38,903 nt of DNA from DATKEH01 sp035546355. Lineage in GTDB: Bacteria; Acidobacteriota; Thermoanaerobaculia; Multivoradales; JAIOJS01. This document shows, one piece after another, positions 1 to 8,964 of this stretch. Position 1 is the first letter of the stretch. Every line of letters starts with the position of its first letter. The notes beneath the pieces were generated by a model, which did not search any database, was not told the origin of the DNA, and saw only the letters and a program-made list of their open reading frames with translations. Both the position numbers and the translations under genes were made by a program. The stretch lies in assembly GCA_035546355.1 (NCBI GenBank), contig DATKEH010000303.1:1-38903 (forward strand). The letters are read 5' to 3'.

Positions 1-1340
1 ACCAGCTTCTTGAAGTGCTCGCCGCGCTGCGCGTAGCTGGTGTACTGGTCGAAGCTGGCGCAGGCCGGAGACAGCAGCACCACCTCGCCGGCGCCGGCGG
101 CGGCGGCGGCCTCCGGCACGGCCCGGTCGAGGGTCTCGCAGCGCACCCAGGCGACGCGGTCGCCGAGGCTGCGGGCGAAGGCGCCGGCCGCCTCGCCGAT
201 CAGGTACACCCGCCGCGCCTTGCTCGCGAGCAGCGGCACCAGCTCGTCGATGCCGCTCTTGGCCCTGCCGCCGAGGATCAGGTGGACGCTGCGGTCGCCG
301 AACCCCTCCAGGGCGCGGGCGGTGGCGCCGACGTTGGTGCCCTTGGAGTCGTCGTAGTAGGTCACCCCGGCGACCTCGGCCACCCGCTCGATGCGGTGCG
401 GCAGTCCCTGGAATCCGCGCAGGCTCGCCGCCAGGCTGGCGGCCGGCGCGCCGGCGGCCAGGGCCAGCAGCGCGGCCGCCATGGCGTTCTCCAGGTTCTG
501 CCGCCCCGCCAGCGGCACGTCGGCGAGCGCGAAGAGGCGCCGCGGCTCCTCCCCCGGCACCGCCTCGACCACCCAGTCGCCGGCCACGTGGCAGCCGTCC
601 TCCACCGGCCCCTGGCGCGAGAAGAGGCGCCGCCGCGAGGGCACCGGCAGCGCCGCCACGGCGGGGTCGTCGGCATTGAGCACCGCCACGTCCGCGGGCT
701 CCTGGCGCAGGAAGAGACGCGCCTTGGCCGCGGCGTAGCTGGCCATGTCGCGGTAGCGGTCGAGGTGGTCGGGCGAGAGGTTGAGCAGCGCCCCCGCGCG
801 CGGCCGGAAGCGGTCGGTGGCCTCGAGCTGAAAGCTCGACAGCTCGACGACGAACACCCGTCCCGGCTCCCCCTCGGCCACCAGCGAGAGCGGTACGCCG
901 ATGTTGCCGCACACCTCGGCCGGCAGGCCGCCCCCCTCCACCAGCGCCCCGGTGAGCGCCGTGGTGGTGCTCTTGCCGTTGCTGCCGGTGATGCCGAGCA
1001 CCGTCCCCTGGAGCAGGTGGAAGGCGAGCTCCACCTCGGCGATCACCGGCACTCCCTGCTCCCGCGCCTCGGCGACGAGCGGGCGATCGGCCGGCACGCC
1101 GGGCGACAGCACCACGCCGTCGACGTGCGCCGGCAGCCCGGGCGGGTCGGCTCCCAGCCGCAGCTCGACCCCGGGGTCGGAGGCCAGCTCGCCGAGGTCG
1201 ATGCGCTCGCCGCGGCGGCCGTCCACCCCCACCACGGCGACCCCGTGGCGGCGCAACAGCGCCGCGGCCGCCTGGCCGGACAGGCCGAGGCCGTAGACCA
1301 GGACGCGCTGCCACGGCTGCGGGCTCCAGGGGACGTTCAT
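1..1340 (-). CDS. murD: UDP-N-acetylmuramoylalanine--D-glutamate ligase MurD (3' end cut by window edge)
   Basis: Cytoplasmic Mur ligase that adds D-glutamate to UDP-MurNAc-L-alanine using ATP. The reading frame is open from the ATG at 1340 to the window edge, about 446 codons, so only a few C-terminal residues are missing. Visible family marks are an N-terminal Rossmann-like stretch (VLVYGLGLSGQAAA), the ATP-binding loop GITGSNGKSTT near residues 113-123, the central NLSPDHLDRY block, and the C-terminal DDSKGTN and LLSPACASFDQY motifs that are specific to MurD among Mur ligases. Its ATG overlaps the mraY stop in an ATGA arrangement, so translation is probably coupled. It is the last dcw gene visible. 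Confident assignment. Confidence 0.97.
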   Translation of the reverse strand, partial: MNVPWSPQPWQRVLVYGLGLSGQAAAALLRRHGVAVVGVDGRRGERIDLGELASDPGVELRLGADPPGLPAHVDGVVLSPGVPADRPLVAEAREQGVPVIAEVELAFHLLQGTVLGITGSNGKSTTTALTGALVEGGGLPAEVCGNIGVPLSLVAEGEPGRVFVVELSSFQLEATDRFRPRAGALLNLSPDHLDRYRDMASYAAAKARLFLRQEPADVAVLNADDPAVAALPVPSRRRLFSRQGPVEDGCHVAGDWVVEAVPGEEPRRLFALADVPLAGRQNLENAMAAALLALAAGAPAASLAASLRGFQGLPHRIERVAEVAGVTYYDDSKGTNVGATARALEGFGDRSVHLILGGRAKSGIDELVPLLASKARRVYLIGEAAGAFARSLGDRVAWVRCETLDRAVPEAAAAAGAGEVVLLSPACASFDQYTSYAQRGEHFKKL

Positions 1341-2413
1341 CGCAGCTTGAGGGTCGACAGGCTCATCAGGGCGAAGAGGATGGCGAGGATCCAGAAGCGC
1401 ACGATCACCTTCGGCTCGGCCCAGCCGACGAGCTCGAAGTGGTGATGCAGGGGCGCCATCTTCAGCACCCGCCGGCCGGTGGCCTTGAAGAAGCCCACCT
1501 GCACGATCACCGACAGCGCCTCGAGCACGAACAGCCCGCCCACCACCACCAGCAGGATCTCCTGGCGGCAGAGGATGGCGACGGTGCCGATGGCGCCGCC
1601 GATGGCGAGCGACCCGACATCGCCCATGAACATGTCGGCGGGGTGGGAGTTGAACCACAAGAAGCCGAGGCTGGCGCCCACCAGGGCGGCGCAGAACACC
1701 GTCACCTCGCCGGCGCCGGGCACGAAGGACACCTGCAGGTAGCCCGCGGCGATGGCGTTGCCGGCCACGTAGGTGAACACGGCGTAGGTGGCCGCCGCCA
1801 CCAGGGTGGCGCCGATGGCCAGCCCGTCGAGCCCGTCGGTGAGGTTGACCGCGTTGGACGAGCCCACCAGCACCAGCATCACGAAGGGCACGTACAGCCA
1901 CCCCAGGTGCAGCTCCACTTGCTTGAAGAACGGAAAGGTGAGGATGGGGTCGAACTCCGGCAGCCACAACAGCACGACGGCGGCGGCGGCGGCGACCGCC
2001 AGCTGCCCGAGCAGCTTGGCGCGAGCGGTCAGGCCGAGGTTGCGCCCCTGGGCCACCTTGCGGTAGTCGTCGATGAAGCCGACCGTGCCGAAGCCCAGCG
2101 TCACCAGCAGGGCGATCCAGACGTAGGCGTTGTCCAGCCGCGCCCACAGCAGGGTCGGGACGGCCACCGCCAGCAGGATGAGCAGGCCGCCCATCGTCGG
2201 CGTGCCCGCCTTGACCAGGTGCGACTCCGGACCCAGCTCGCGGATGTTCTGCCCCACCGACAGTCGGCGGAGGGTGGCGACGAAGGCGGGCCCCAGCCAC
2301 AGCGACAGCAGCAGCGCGGTGATCACCGCGCCGGCCGAGCGGGAGGTGATGTAGCGGAAGACGTTCAGTGCCGGCCACTGGTCCGAGAGCGGGTAGAGCA
2401 GGTGGAACAGCAT
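1337..2413 (-). CDS. mraY: Phospho-N-acetylmuramoyl-pentapeptide-transferase MraY
   Basis: Polytopic inner-membrane enzyme that transfers phospho-MurNAc-pentapeptide to undecaprenyl phosphate, making lipid I. The protein is 358 aa, the usual length, with about ten hydrophobic segments. Catalytic and family motifs are all present: FIDDYRKV with D115 and D116, NLTDGLDGLAIG with D193 and D196, FMGDVGSLAIGG, and the HHHFE loop near the C-terminus. The frame stays open upstream into murF. The ATG at 2413 is chosen because it shares one base with the murF stop (TGATG) and gives the conserved N-terminus MLFHLLYPL. Its stop overlaps the murD start. Nothing unusual. Confidence 0.97.
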   Translation of the reverse strand: MLFHLLYPLSDQWPALNVFRYITSRSAGAVITALLLSLWLGPAFVATLRRLSVGQNIRELGPESHLVKAGTPTMGGLLILLAVAVPTLLWARLDNAYVWIALLVTLGFGTVGFIDDYRKVAQGRNLGLTARAKLLGQLAVAAAAAVVLLWLPEFDPILTFPFFKQVELHLGWLYVPFVMLVLVGSSNAVNLTDGLDGLAIGATLVAAATYAVFTYVAGNAIAAGYLQVSFVPGAGEVTVFCAALVGASLGFLWFNSHPADMFMGDVGSLAIGGAIGTVAILCRQEILLVVVGGLFVLEALSVIVQVGFFKATGRRVLKMAPLHHHFELVGWAEPKVIVRFWILAILFALMSLSTLKLR

Positions 2414-3792
2414 CAGCCTTCCACCTCGCGCCGCAGGGCCTCGACCACGGCCTCCAGGCCGACGCCGCGCGAGGCCTTCACCAGCACCACGTCCTGCGGA
2501 CGCAGCTGGGTCGCCGCCCACGGCGCCGCTTCGGCGGCGGTCGCGAACCAATGCGCCTCGGCGCCAGCCGCCTCGGCCCCTTCGCCGAGGGCGCGCGACA
2601 GCTCCCCGACGGCGGCCACCGGCGAGAAGCCGAGGCGCGCCGCCACCTCCCCCTGCTGGCGGTGGAAGCGCAGCTCCTCGCGGCCGAGCTCGAGCATGTC
2701 GCCGAGCACCGCCCAGTGCCGCTTCCCCGGCAGCTCGGCAGCGCTCTCCAGCGCGCGGGTCAACGCCACCGGGTTGGAGTTGTAGCTGTCGTCGACCAGC
2801 AGCGTCCCCGCCGGCAGCCGGTGGAGCACCCCGCGGCCGGCGACGCTGGTCGCCTCGGCCGCGGCGGCGGCGATGGCGTCGAGGGGCACGCCGAGGGCGT
2901 GCGCGCAGGCGGCGGCGGCGAGGAAGTTCTCGACGTTGTAGCGGCCGTACAGCGGCAGCTCGACGGCGACCTCCTCGCCCCCGGGCGCGAGCAGCCGGAA
3001 GCGGCTGCCCGGCCGGCCGGCGTGCGGCGCCACGTCGACCGCCCGGTAGTCGCCGGCCTGGTGCCCGAACCCCACCACCCGGCCGGGGAATCGCTCCCCG
3101 ATGGCGCGTACCCGCGGGTCGTCGGCGTTGGCCACCACCATCCCATCCGCCGGCACCCCCTCGAGCAGCTCCGCCTTGGCGTCGGCGATCGCCTCGAGGC
3201 TCCCCAGGCCCTCCAGGTGCACCGGCCGCACGTTGGTGAACACCGCCACCTCCGGCCGTCCGAGGCGGGACAGGGCGGACAGCTCGCCGGGGGTGTTCAT
3301 CCCCATCTCGGCCACCATCCACTCGGTGTCCTCGGGCATGCCCATCACCGAGAGCGGAAAGCCGTAGAGGTTGTTGAGGTTGCCAGGACTGCGCGCCACC
3401 CGGAAGCGGCGGGAGAGCAGGTCCGCCAGCAGCTCCTTGGTGGTGGTCTTGCCGGTCGAGCCGGTGATCGCCACCAGCCGCGCCGGCAGCTCGTCCCGCA
3501 GCGCCCGGGTGAGGGCGTGCAGGCCGGCGAAGGTGTCGTCGACGCGGATCAGCGCCCCCCGCTCCGGCGCCGGCAGGTCGCGGTGCACCACCGCCCCCGC
3601 GGCCCCAGCCGCCAGCGCCGCGGCGACGAACTCGTGGCCGTCGCGCCGCTCGCCGGCGATGGCGAAGAACAGCTCGCCGCCGTGCAGCCGCCGCGAATCC
3701 AGCGACCCTCCCTCCCACGCCGCGGCCGGGTCGCCGGCCACCACGCGCCCGCCCATGACCCGTGCGGCGTGCTCCAGGGTGCGGCTAGCCAT
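2413..3792 (-). CDS. murF: UDP-N-acetylmuramoyl-tripeptide--D-alanyl-D-alanine ligase MurF
   Basis: Cytoplasmic ATP-dependent ligase that adds D-Ala-D-Ala to the UDP-MurNAc-tripeptide and completes the pentapeptide precursor. The protein is 459 aa. The N-terminal substrate domain contains LDSRRLHGGELFFAI (the S-R motif that contacts UDP-MurNAc), the P-loop ITGSTGKTTTKE lies at about residues 109-120 with K115, MGMNTPGE follows in the central domain, and DDSYNSNP marks the C-terminal domain. The ATG at 3792 lies inside the end of murE (8-bp overlap), and its stop shares a base with the mraY start. This indicates tight coupling within the precursor pathway. Confident assignment. Confidence 0.97.
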   Translation of the reverse strand: MASRTLEHAARVMGGRVVAGDPAAAWEGGSLDSRRLHGGELFFAIAGERRDGHEFVAAALAAGAAGAVVHRDLPAPERGALIRVDDTFAGLHALTRALRDELPARLVAITGSTGKTTTKELLADLLSRRFRVARSPGNLNNLYGFPLSVMGMPEDTEWMVAEMGMNTPGELSALSRLGRPEVAVFTNVRPVHLEGLGSLEAIADAKAELLEGVPADGMVVANADDPRVRAIGERFPGRVVGFGHQAGDYRAVDVAPHAGRPGSRFRLLAPGGEEVAVELPLYGRYNVENFLAAAACAHALGVPLDAIAAAAAEATSVAGRGVLHRLPAGTLLVDDSYNSNPVALTRALESAAELPGKRHWAVLGDMLELGREELRFHRQQGEVAARLGFSPVAAVGELSRALGEGAEAAGAEAHWFATAAEAAPWAATQLRPQDVVLVKASRGVGLEAVVEALRREVEG

Positions 3793-5236
3793 GGATCCCT
3801 TCGAGCGCGGCGGCGATCTCTTCGCGGTCGGAGAAGGGGAACACCTGGCCGGCGATCTCCTGGCCGCTCTCGTTGCCCTTGCCCGCCACCAGCACCGCCC
3901 ACCCCGGCTCGGCGATGGCCAGCGCGCGGCGGATGGCGTCGCGGCGGTCGGGGATCAGGCGGTAGTTGCCGTTGCCGCTCGCCTTGACCCCTTCCTCGAT
4001 GGCGCCGAGGATCGCCTGCGGATCCTCGCTGCGCGGGTTGTCCGAGGTGACGATCACCAGGTCGGCGCGCTCGCCGGCCACCCGCCCCATGGGGAACCGC
4101 TTGCCCGGGTCGCGGTCGCCGCCGCAGCCGAACACCACCGCCACCCGGCCGTCGACCAGCTCGCGCACGGCGGCGAGAGCGTGGGCCAGCGCGTCCTCGC
4201 TGTGGGCGTAGTCGACGAAGACGGCGAAGGGCTGCCCCCGGTCGACCGGCTCCAGGCGCCCGGGCACCGGCTCGACGGCGGCGAGCCCGTCGCCTATCGC
4301 CGCGTGCGGCAGCTCCAGCGCCTCGGCCACTCCCACCGCCAGCAGCAGGTTGTCGAGGTTGAAGCTCCCCAGCAGCCGCGACTGCACCTGCAGCCGCCCG
4401 CGCGGCGTCGCGAAGGTGGCGCGCGTGCCCTCGGCCGACAGCTGCGCCTCCTCCACCCGCACCATGCCGTCGCGGCCGCAGGTCACCACCCGCGGCAGCT
4501 CCGCCGCCAGCCGGCGGCCGAACGCGTCGTCGACGTTGACCACCGCCGTGCCGTCGGCCTCGAGGTGCCCGAACAGGCGCTGCTTGGCGGCGAAGTACTC
4601 CTCCATGGTGCGGTGGAAGTCGAGGTGGTCCTGGGTCAGGTTGGTGAAGGCGGCGACGTCGAAGGCGACGCCTGCGACCCGCCCCATCGTCAGGGCGTGC
4701 GACGACACCTCCATGGCCACCGCCGCCGCCCCCCGCTCCCGCATCCGGCGCAGCAGCCGGAAGAGGTCCGAGGCTTCGGGCGTGGTGCGGCCGGCCGGGA
4801 GGTCGAGGTCGGCGAAGCGGTAGGCCAGGGTGCCGATCCTGCCGCAGGGCCTTCCCGCCGCTTCGAGCAGCGCCTGGACGATCCACACGGTGGTCGACTT
4901 GCCGTTGGTGCCGGTGACTCCCACCATCGTCATCTCGCGGTCGGGATGGGCGAAGACGCGGGCGGCGAGCGGCCCGAGCACGGCACGCGGCTGGTCGCAG
5001 GAGAGCCACGGGAGAGGAGTGGCGGCCGGAGGCGGGCCGGGCGCCACCACGGCGACCGCGCCGCGCTCGGCCGCCTGGAGAACGAAGGCGCGGCCGTCGA
5101 AGCGCTCGCCGACGAGCGCCACGAACAGGTCGCCGGGCTCGACGCGGCGCGAGTCGTGCTGGATGCCCCGCACCTCCAGCTCCGGCGGCGCATCCCCCGC
5201 CAGGGGCAAGCCCTCCACCAACTCGCCCAGGCGCAT
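3785..5236 (-). CDS. murE: UDP-N-acetylmuramoyl-L-alanyl-D-glutamate--2,6-diaminopimelate ligase MurE
   Basis: Cytoplasmic Mur ligase that adds the third amino acid of the peptidoglycan stem. The protein is 483 aa. Motifs are DSRRVEPGDLFVAL in the N-terminal domain, the P-loop GTNGKST at residues 109-115, a lysine at about K218 (AAKQRLF) that is carbamylated in the family, and DYAHSEDAL. The discriminating motif DNPR is at residues 399-402 (SDNPRSEDP). DNPR is characteristic of enzymes using meso-diaminopimelate rather than lysine, so the wall is predicted to be DAP-type. The ATG at 5236 overlaps the ftsI stop by one base, and its own stop lies 8 bp inside murF. Confidence 0.97.
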   Translation of the reverse strand: MRLGELVEGLPLAGDAPPELEVRGIQHDSRRVEPGDLFVALVGERFDGRAFVLQAAERGAVAVVAPGPPPAATPLPWLSCDQPRAVLGPLAARVFAHPDREMTMVGVTGTNGKSTTVWIVQALLEAAGRPCGRIGTLAYRFADLDLPAGRTTPEASDLFRLLRRMRERGAAAVAMEVSSHALTMGRVAGVAFDVAAFTNLTQDHLDFHRTMEEYFAAKQRLFGHLEADGTAVVNVDDAFGRRLAAELPRVVTCGRDGMVRVEEAQLSAEGTRATFATPRGRLQVQSRLLGSFNLDNLLLAVGVAEALELPHAAIGDGLAAVEPVPGRLEPVDRGQPFAVFVDYAHSEDALAHALAAVRELVDGRVAVVFGCGGDRDPGKRFPMGRVAGERADLVIVTSDNPRSEDPQAILGAIEEGVKASGNGNYRLIPDRRDAIRRALAIAEPGWAVLVAGKGNESGQEIAGQVFPFSDREEIAAALEGIHG

Positions 5237-7146
5237 CAGGGAGCGTCCCCCTGGGGCTCCAGCGTCACTCCGTCCAGCGCCGGTACCTCCCCCTCGCCGG
5301 TGGCGGGCGGCTCCGCCGCGTGCTCCGAGCGGAGCCGCGACAGGACCTCCGCGGTGAGCAGCTGCGGCTCCACCGCCGGCGGGTCGGCGGTCGCCAGCTC
5401 GCGAGGCGACACCAGCCGCCGCTCCGCCGCCAGCACCAGGCCCGGCCGCGGGGCCGCAGGCTCGGCGGGGGGCGGCGGCAGGTAGGCCTCGGGCGGCTCG
5501 GGCGGCACCCCCCAGTAGAGCAGCACCTGGCGGGCGATGGCGGCGAAGGTCGGCGCCGCCACCTGGCCGCCGTGGTAGAGCGGCCGCGGCTCGTCCAACG
5601 CCACCACCGCCGCCAGCCGCGGCCGGCTCACCGGCGTGAAGCCGACGAAGCTGGCCACGAACTGGGTCGGCGAATACCTGCCGCCCACCACCTTCTGCGC
5701 CGTGCCGGTCTTGCCGCCGACCCCGTAGCCCGGCACGGCGGCCGCGCGGCCGGTGCCCTCCCGCACCACCCCCACCATCAGGTCGCGCAGCTCCGCCGCC
5801 ACCTCGGGAGCCATGGCGCGCTGCACCTCGAGAGGCCCGCGCGCCGCGGCGGCGTCACCCACCGCCTCCACCACGTAGGGGCGCAGCAGGGTGCCGCCGT
5901 TGGCCACCGCGGCCACCGCCCGCGCGAGCTGCAGCGGCGAGACCGACACCTCCTGACCGAAGGAGATGTACGCCTTGGACAGCGCCGACCAGCGCTCGAC
6001 CGGGCGCAGGATGCCTGGAGTCTCGCCAGGGAGGTCGACGCCGGTGCGCTCGCCGAAGCCGAAGGCGCGGATGGCGTCGTAGAGGCGCTGCTCGCCGAGC
6101 AGCAGGCCCATCTTGATCACCCCGACGTTGCTCGACTTGGCGATCACCTGACCGAGCGTCAGGCGGCCGAACGGGTGGTGGTCGCGGATCCGGATGCCGG
6201 CCAGGGTGATGCCGCCCATCTCGCAGTCCAGCGAGTCGTCGCGGTGGAGCAGTCCGTGGGAGAGGACCGCCGCCGCGGTGACCACCTTGAAGGTGGAGCC
6301 CGGCTCGTAGGGGTCGCTGACGCCGCCGATCCGCCACCGCTCGGCGGGAAAGTCGGCGAAGTGGTTGGGGTCGAAGCTGGGGTAGGTGGCCATCGCCAGG
6401 ATCGCCCCCGACGCGGGGTCGAGCAGCACCACGGTGCCGCGCCGGGCGCGGAAGCGCTCCACCGCCGCCGCCAGCTCCTTCTCGACGATGTGCTGCACGG
6501 CGGCGTCGAGGGTGAGATGCAGGTCCGCCCCGGGCTCGGCGTCGACCGCGGCGAGGCGTGGCGCCAGCAGGGTGCGACGATGGGCGTCGCGCAGCACGGT
6601 GCGGCGGCCGGCCCGCCCCGCCACCACCTGGTCGTAGTGCGCCTCGAGGCCAGAGAGCCCCTTGTGGTCGGTGCCGACGAATCCGAGCAGCTGCGAGCCG
6701 AGCTCGCGCATCGGGTAGTAGCGCTTGCTCTCGCGCAGGAAGTGGACGCCGGGCTGCTCCAGCGCCTCCACCGCCGCGGCCTGCGGCCGGTCGAGCTTGC
6801 GCGCCAGGAAGACGAAGTCGCGGTCGTGCCTGCCGAGGCGGGAGGCGAGCTCGCCGGCGTCGACGCCGAGCACCGGCGCCAGAGCGGCGGCGGTGGCCGC
6901 CGGATCCGTCACCTGGGAGGGATCGGCGAAGGCCGAGTCGACCTCCACCGACACCGCCAGCAGGCGGCCGCGGGCGTCGTAGATGGTGCCGCGCGGCGGC
7001 TCGAGGTCCATCACCCGGCGGTGCTGGCTGGCGGCCTTGGACTGGTAGTGGTCGTGCCGGTGGACCTGCAGCCAGGCCAGCCGCACCCCCAGCGCCGCGA
7101 GCCACAGGCTCGCCAGCACCGCGACCACCACCATCCGCCGTCTCAT
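5236..7146 (-). CDS. ftsI: Septal peptidoglycan transpeptidase, class B penicillin-binding protein (FtsI/PBP3-like)
   Basis: Inner-membrane D,D-transpeptidase that cross-links septal peptidoglycan, expected to work with FtsW. The protein is 636 aa: a short basic N-terminus, one membrane helix (about residues 5-25), a PBP dimerisation domain with the PPRGTIYDARG motif at 50-60, then the transpeptidase domain. All three catalytic motifs are present: S284-T-F-K287 with the acylated serine, S338-S-N340, and K479-T-G481. The FGQE motif follows at about 396. Unlike many FtsI-like proteins of this size there is no PASTA domain. Instead there is a Pro/Ala-rich tail after residue 560. It overlaps ftsL by four bases (ATGA) and murE by one. 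The dcw position supports FtsI over an elongation PBP. Confidence 0.95.
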   Translation of the reverse strand: MRRRMVVVAVLASLWLAALGVRLAWLQVHRHDHYQSKAASQHRRVMDLEPPRGTIYDARGRLLAVSVEVDSAFADPSQVTDPAATAAALAPVLGVDAGELASRLGRHDRDFVFLARKLDRPQAAAVEALEQPGVHFLRESKRYYPMRELGSQLLGFVGTDHKGLSGLEAHYDQVVAGRAGRRTVLRDAHRRTLLAPRLAAVDAEPGADLHLTLDAAVQHIVEKELAAAVERFRARRGTVVLLDPASGAILAMATYPSFDPNHFADFPAERWRIGGVSDPYEPGSTFKVVTAAAVLSHGLLHRDDSLDCEMGGITLAGIRIRDHHPFGRLTLGQVIAKSSNVGVIKMGLLLGEQRLYDAIRAFGFGERTGVDLPGETPGILRPVERWSALSKAYISFGQEVSVSPLQLARAVAAVANGGTLLRPYVVEAVGDAAAARGPLEVQRAMAPEVAAELRDLMVGVVREGTGRAAAVPGYGVGGKTGTAQKVVGGRYSPTQFVASFVGFTPVSRPRLAAVVALDEPRPLYHGGQVAAPTFAAIARQVLLYWGVPPEPPEAYLPPPPAEPAAPRPGLVLAAERRLVSPRELATADPPAVEPQLLTAEVLSRLRSEHAAEPPATGEGEVPALDGVTLEPQGDAP

Positions 7147-7496
7147 CGCATCGCCCCCGCGTCGCTCACGAACACCAGCTGCGGCAGCTCCGGCGGCCGC
7201 ATCCCCAGCTCCTCCAGGGCTCGCTCCTCCACCCGCTGCGGGCTGGCCAGATACGCCTCCTCGAGCTGCAAATGACGCTCCACGCGCTGGAGCTCCTTGA
7301 GCTGGCGCTCGAGCGCCTCCGCCCGGTAGCCGCCGGCCATCTGCTGCGCGTGCAGCCAGGTGTAGGCAACCAGCGCCGCCCCCACCGTCAGCACCGCCAC
7401 CGTCACCGCCGCCAGCTCGCGGGCCCGCCGGCGGTCGCGCACCCGCACCAGGTAGCGGTTGCGCACCGGCCGCGCGGTCACGTACGGCGTCTTCAC
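7143..7496 (-). CDS. ftsL: Cell division protein FtsL-like
   Basis: A 117-aa bitopic membrane protein in the position always held by ftsL, between rsmH and ftsI. It has a basic cytoplasmic N-terminus (RNRYLVRVRDRRRARE), one membrane helix at about residues 30-50 (AVTVAVLTVGAALVAY), then a periplasmic coiled coil (about 60-85) and a short tail containing the SPQRVEERALEELGM element common in FtsL/FtsB proteins. FtsL forms the FtsQLB scaffold that activates septal synthesis. The start is GTG at 7496, four bases after the rsmH stop. Its own stop overlaps ftsI as ATGA. Sequence similarity in this family is weak, so the name rests on synteny and topology. Confidence 0.85.
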   Translation of the reverse strand: MKTPYVTARPVRNRYLVRVRDRRRARELAAVTVAVLTVGAALVAYTWLHAQQMAGGYRAEALERQLKELQRVERHLQLEEAYLASPQRVEERALEELGMRPPELPQLVFVSDAGAMR

Positions 7497-7500
7497 CCGC

Positions 7501-8415
7501 TCACAACCTCCGCGCCGCGCGCAGCCGGGCCGAGCGCGCCCGGGGATTGGCCGCCACCTCGGTCTCGCTCGGTCGCTCGGCGCGGCGCGTCAGCAGCTCC
7601 AGCAACCGCGTCTCCTCGCGCGGCCTGCCGGTGACCGGGTCCTTCACCCCCTGGGCGAGGTCGCGCAGGTGCCGCTTCACCCGCCGGTCCTCGAGGCTGT
7701 GGTAGGAGAGGATCACCAGCCGGCCCTCCCGCGACAGCAGGCGCACCGCCTCCTCGAGCAGCCGTTCGAGCTCCTCGAGCTCGCGATTGACCTCGATGCG
7801 CAGCGCCTGGAAGACGCGGGTGGCGGCGTCGATCCGCCCCTCTCGCGGCCGCCCCTTGGCGCGCACCACCAGGTCTCGCAGCTGCCCGGTGGTGGTGATC
7901 GGGCGCTCCGCCCGCACCTCGGCGATGGCGTGGGCGATGCGCCCCGCCATCCGCTCTTCGCCGTAGCGCTGGAATACCTCTCGCAATTCGTCCTCCTCGT
8001 ATCGGTTGACCACCTCGGCGGCGGTGAGATCGCCTTCGCCCATGCGCATGTCCAGGGGACCGTCCCGCTGCAGCGAGAACCCCCGTTCCGCCCGGTCGAG
8101 CTGCAGCGACGAGACGCCGAGGTCGGCGAGGATGCCGCCGTCCACCGCCTCGCCCTCGACGGCCTCGCCGAGACGGCTGAAGGGGGCCTCGACCAGACGC
8201 ACCCGCGAGGCGAACCGCCGCAACCGTTGGCCCGCCGCGGCCAGCGCCCGCGGATCCCGGTCGAGCCCGACCAGCCGCGCTCGCGGACCCCGCTCGAGCA
8301 GCGCCTCGGCGTGGCCGCCGAGCCCGACGGTGCAATCGACGAAGAGCCCTCCCCGCTCGGGCGCGAGATGGGTCAGCACCTCCTCGACCATCACCGGCAG
8401 GTGATCGCGCGACAT
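7501..8415 (-). CDS. rsmH: 16S rRNA (cytosine1402-N4)-methyltransferase RsmH (MraW)
   Basis: SAM-dependent enzyme that methylates N4 of C1402 in the 16S rRNA decoding centre. The protein is 304 aa. It begins with the very conserved HLPVMVEEVL block. The SAM loop VDCTVGLGGHAEALL lies at about residues 26-40, then DRDPRAL, LADLGVSSLQLD, and the PLDMRM motif. C-terminal blocks ILSYHSLEDRRVK and NPRARSARLRAAR are also diagnostic. An open frame continues 5' of the ATG at 8415, but that part overlaps mraZ and contains no family sequence, so I use the ATG. It starts 23 bases after the mraZ stop, and ftsL follows after four bases. Confidence 0.97.
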   Translation of the reverse strand: MSRDHLPVMVEEVLTHLAPERGGLFVDCTVGLGGHAEALLERGPRARLVGLDRDPRALAAAGQRLRRFASRVRLVEAPFSRLGEAVEGEAVDGGILADLGVSSLQLDRAERGFSLQRDGPLDMRMGEGDLTAAEVVNRYEEDELREVFQRYGEERMAGRIAHAIAEVRAERPITTTGQLRDLVVRAKGRPREGRIDAATRVFQALRIEVNRELEELERLLEEAVRLLSREGRLVILSYHSLEDRRVKRHLRDLAQGVKDPVTGRPREETRLLELLTRRAERPSETEVAANPRARSARLRAARRL

Positions 8416-8438
8416 GTCAAAGACCCGCGTGCGGGCAC

Positions 8439-8879
8439 CTAGATTCCCAGCTCGCTCAGCGCCCGGAAATCGTCGTCGGTGATGGGCTCGGCGGTGAGCC
8501 TGGAGGCCAACCGCTCGCGGTTCCACACCACCAGATGGTCGATGCGGCCGCTCACCACCACCTCGCCGCTCATCTCGGCGGCGTCGCGCAACAGCTGCGG
8601 GATGAGCACCCGCCCCTGGCCGTCGAGACGCAGCTGCTGGCCGAAGAAGTTCACCCGCTCGAGGTACTTCGCCCGCGCCGGGTGGGTCGAGGGCAAGCTC
8701 AGCAGCCGGCTCTCGATGCCTTCCCACACCGGCAGCGGGTAGACGTGGGCGGAGTCACCGTGCAAGGAGGTGATGAACACCTCCGAGCCGTAACGCTCTT
8801 CGAGCTGCCGGCGGAAGTCCGTCGGGATCTTCAGCCGCCCCTTGTCGTCGATCTTCGCCGGCGCGCTGCCTCGAAACAT
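8439..8879 (-). CDS. mraZ: Transcriptional regulator MraZ
   Basis: First gene of the dcw operon. MraZ is a nucleoid-associated, ring-forming DNA-binding protein that represses its own operon in the bacteria studied. The protein is 146 aa with two SpoVT/AbrB-like halves. The first contains DDKGRLKIP (residues 11-19) and the second contains DGQGRVLIP (about 87-95); these paired DxGR motifs make the DNA-binding face. The ATG at 8879 opens MFRGSAPAKID, as in typical MraZ. A set of four TGG direct repeats with 10-bp period lies 70-105 bases upstream and overlaps the predicted promoter. That is the expected operator layout, so autoregulation is likely. Confident assignment. Confidence 0.96.
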   Translation of the reverse strand: MFRGSAPAKIDDKGRLKIPTDFRRQLEERYGSEVFITSLHGDSAHVYPLPVWEGIESRLLSLPSTHPARAKYLERVNFFGQQLRLDGQGRVLIPQLLRDAAEMSGEVVVSGRIDHLVVWNRERLASRLTAEPITDDDFRALSELGI

Positions 8880-8934
8880 CCCCTGCTTGCCCCGCTAACC
8901 CCGCTGTACGCTGTGCCGCTAGAAACCGGGCCCG

Positions 8935-8964
8935 AGTCTAACAAGGAGTACCACTTTTGTCCAA
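8935..8964 (-). promoter_or_regulatory. Probable sigma-70-type promoter of the mraZ-dcw operon
   Basis: On the minus strand TTGGAC (8964-8959) and TAGACT (8940-8935) are separated by 18 bases. The -10 hexamer is preceded by TGT, forming an extended -10, and followed by CGG. It is predicted to start transcription near 8928, giving a leader of about 50 bases. The -35 hexamer lies inside the MraZ repeat array, which suits repression. The hexamers are seen directly; promoter activity is inferred. Confidence 0.65.

Noticed and set aside
5320..7275. Long plus-strand frames opposite the dcw genes (also 11398-14706 and 3371-5485)
   Set aside because: They are His/Arg/Gly/Gln-rich antisense translations of murE, ftsI and mfd, without start signals or motifs.
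8419..8436. Small inverted repeat (CCCG/CGGG) between mraZ and rsmH
   Set aside because: Only a four-base stem in GC-rich DNA inside an operon; not above chance.
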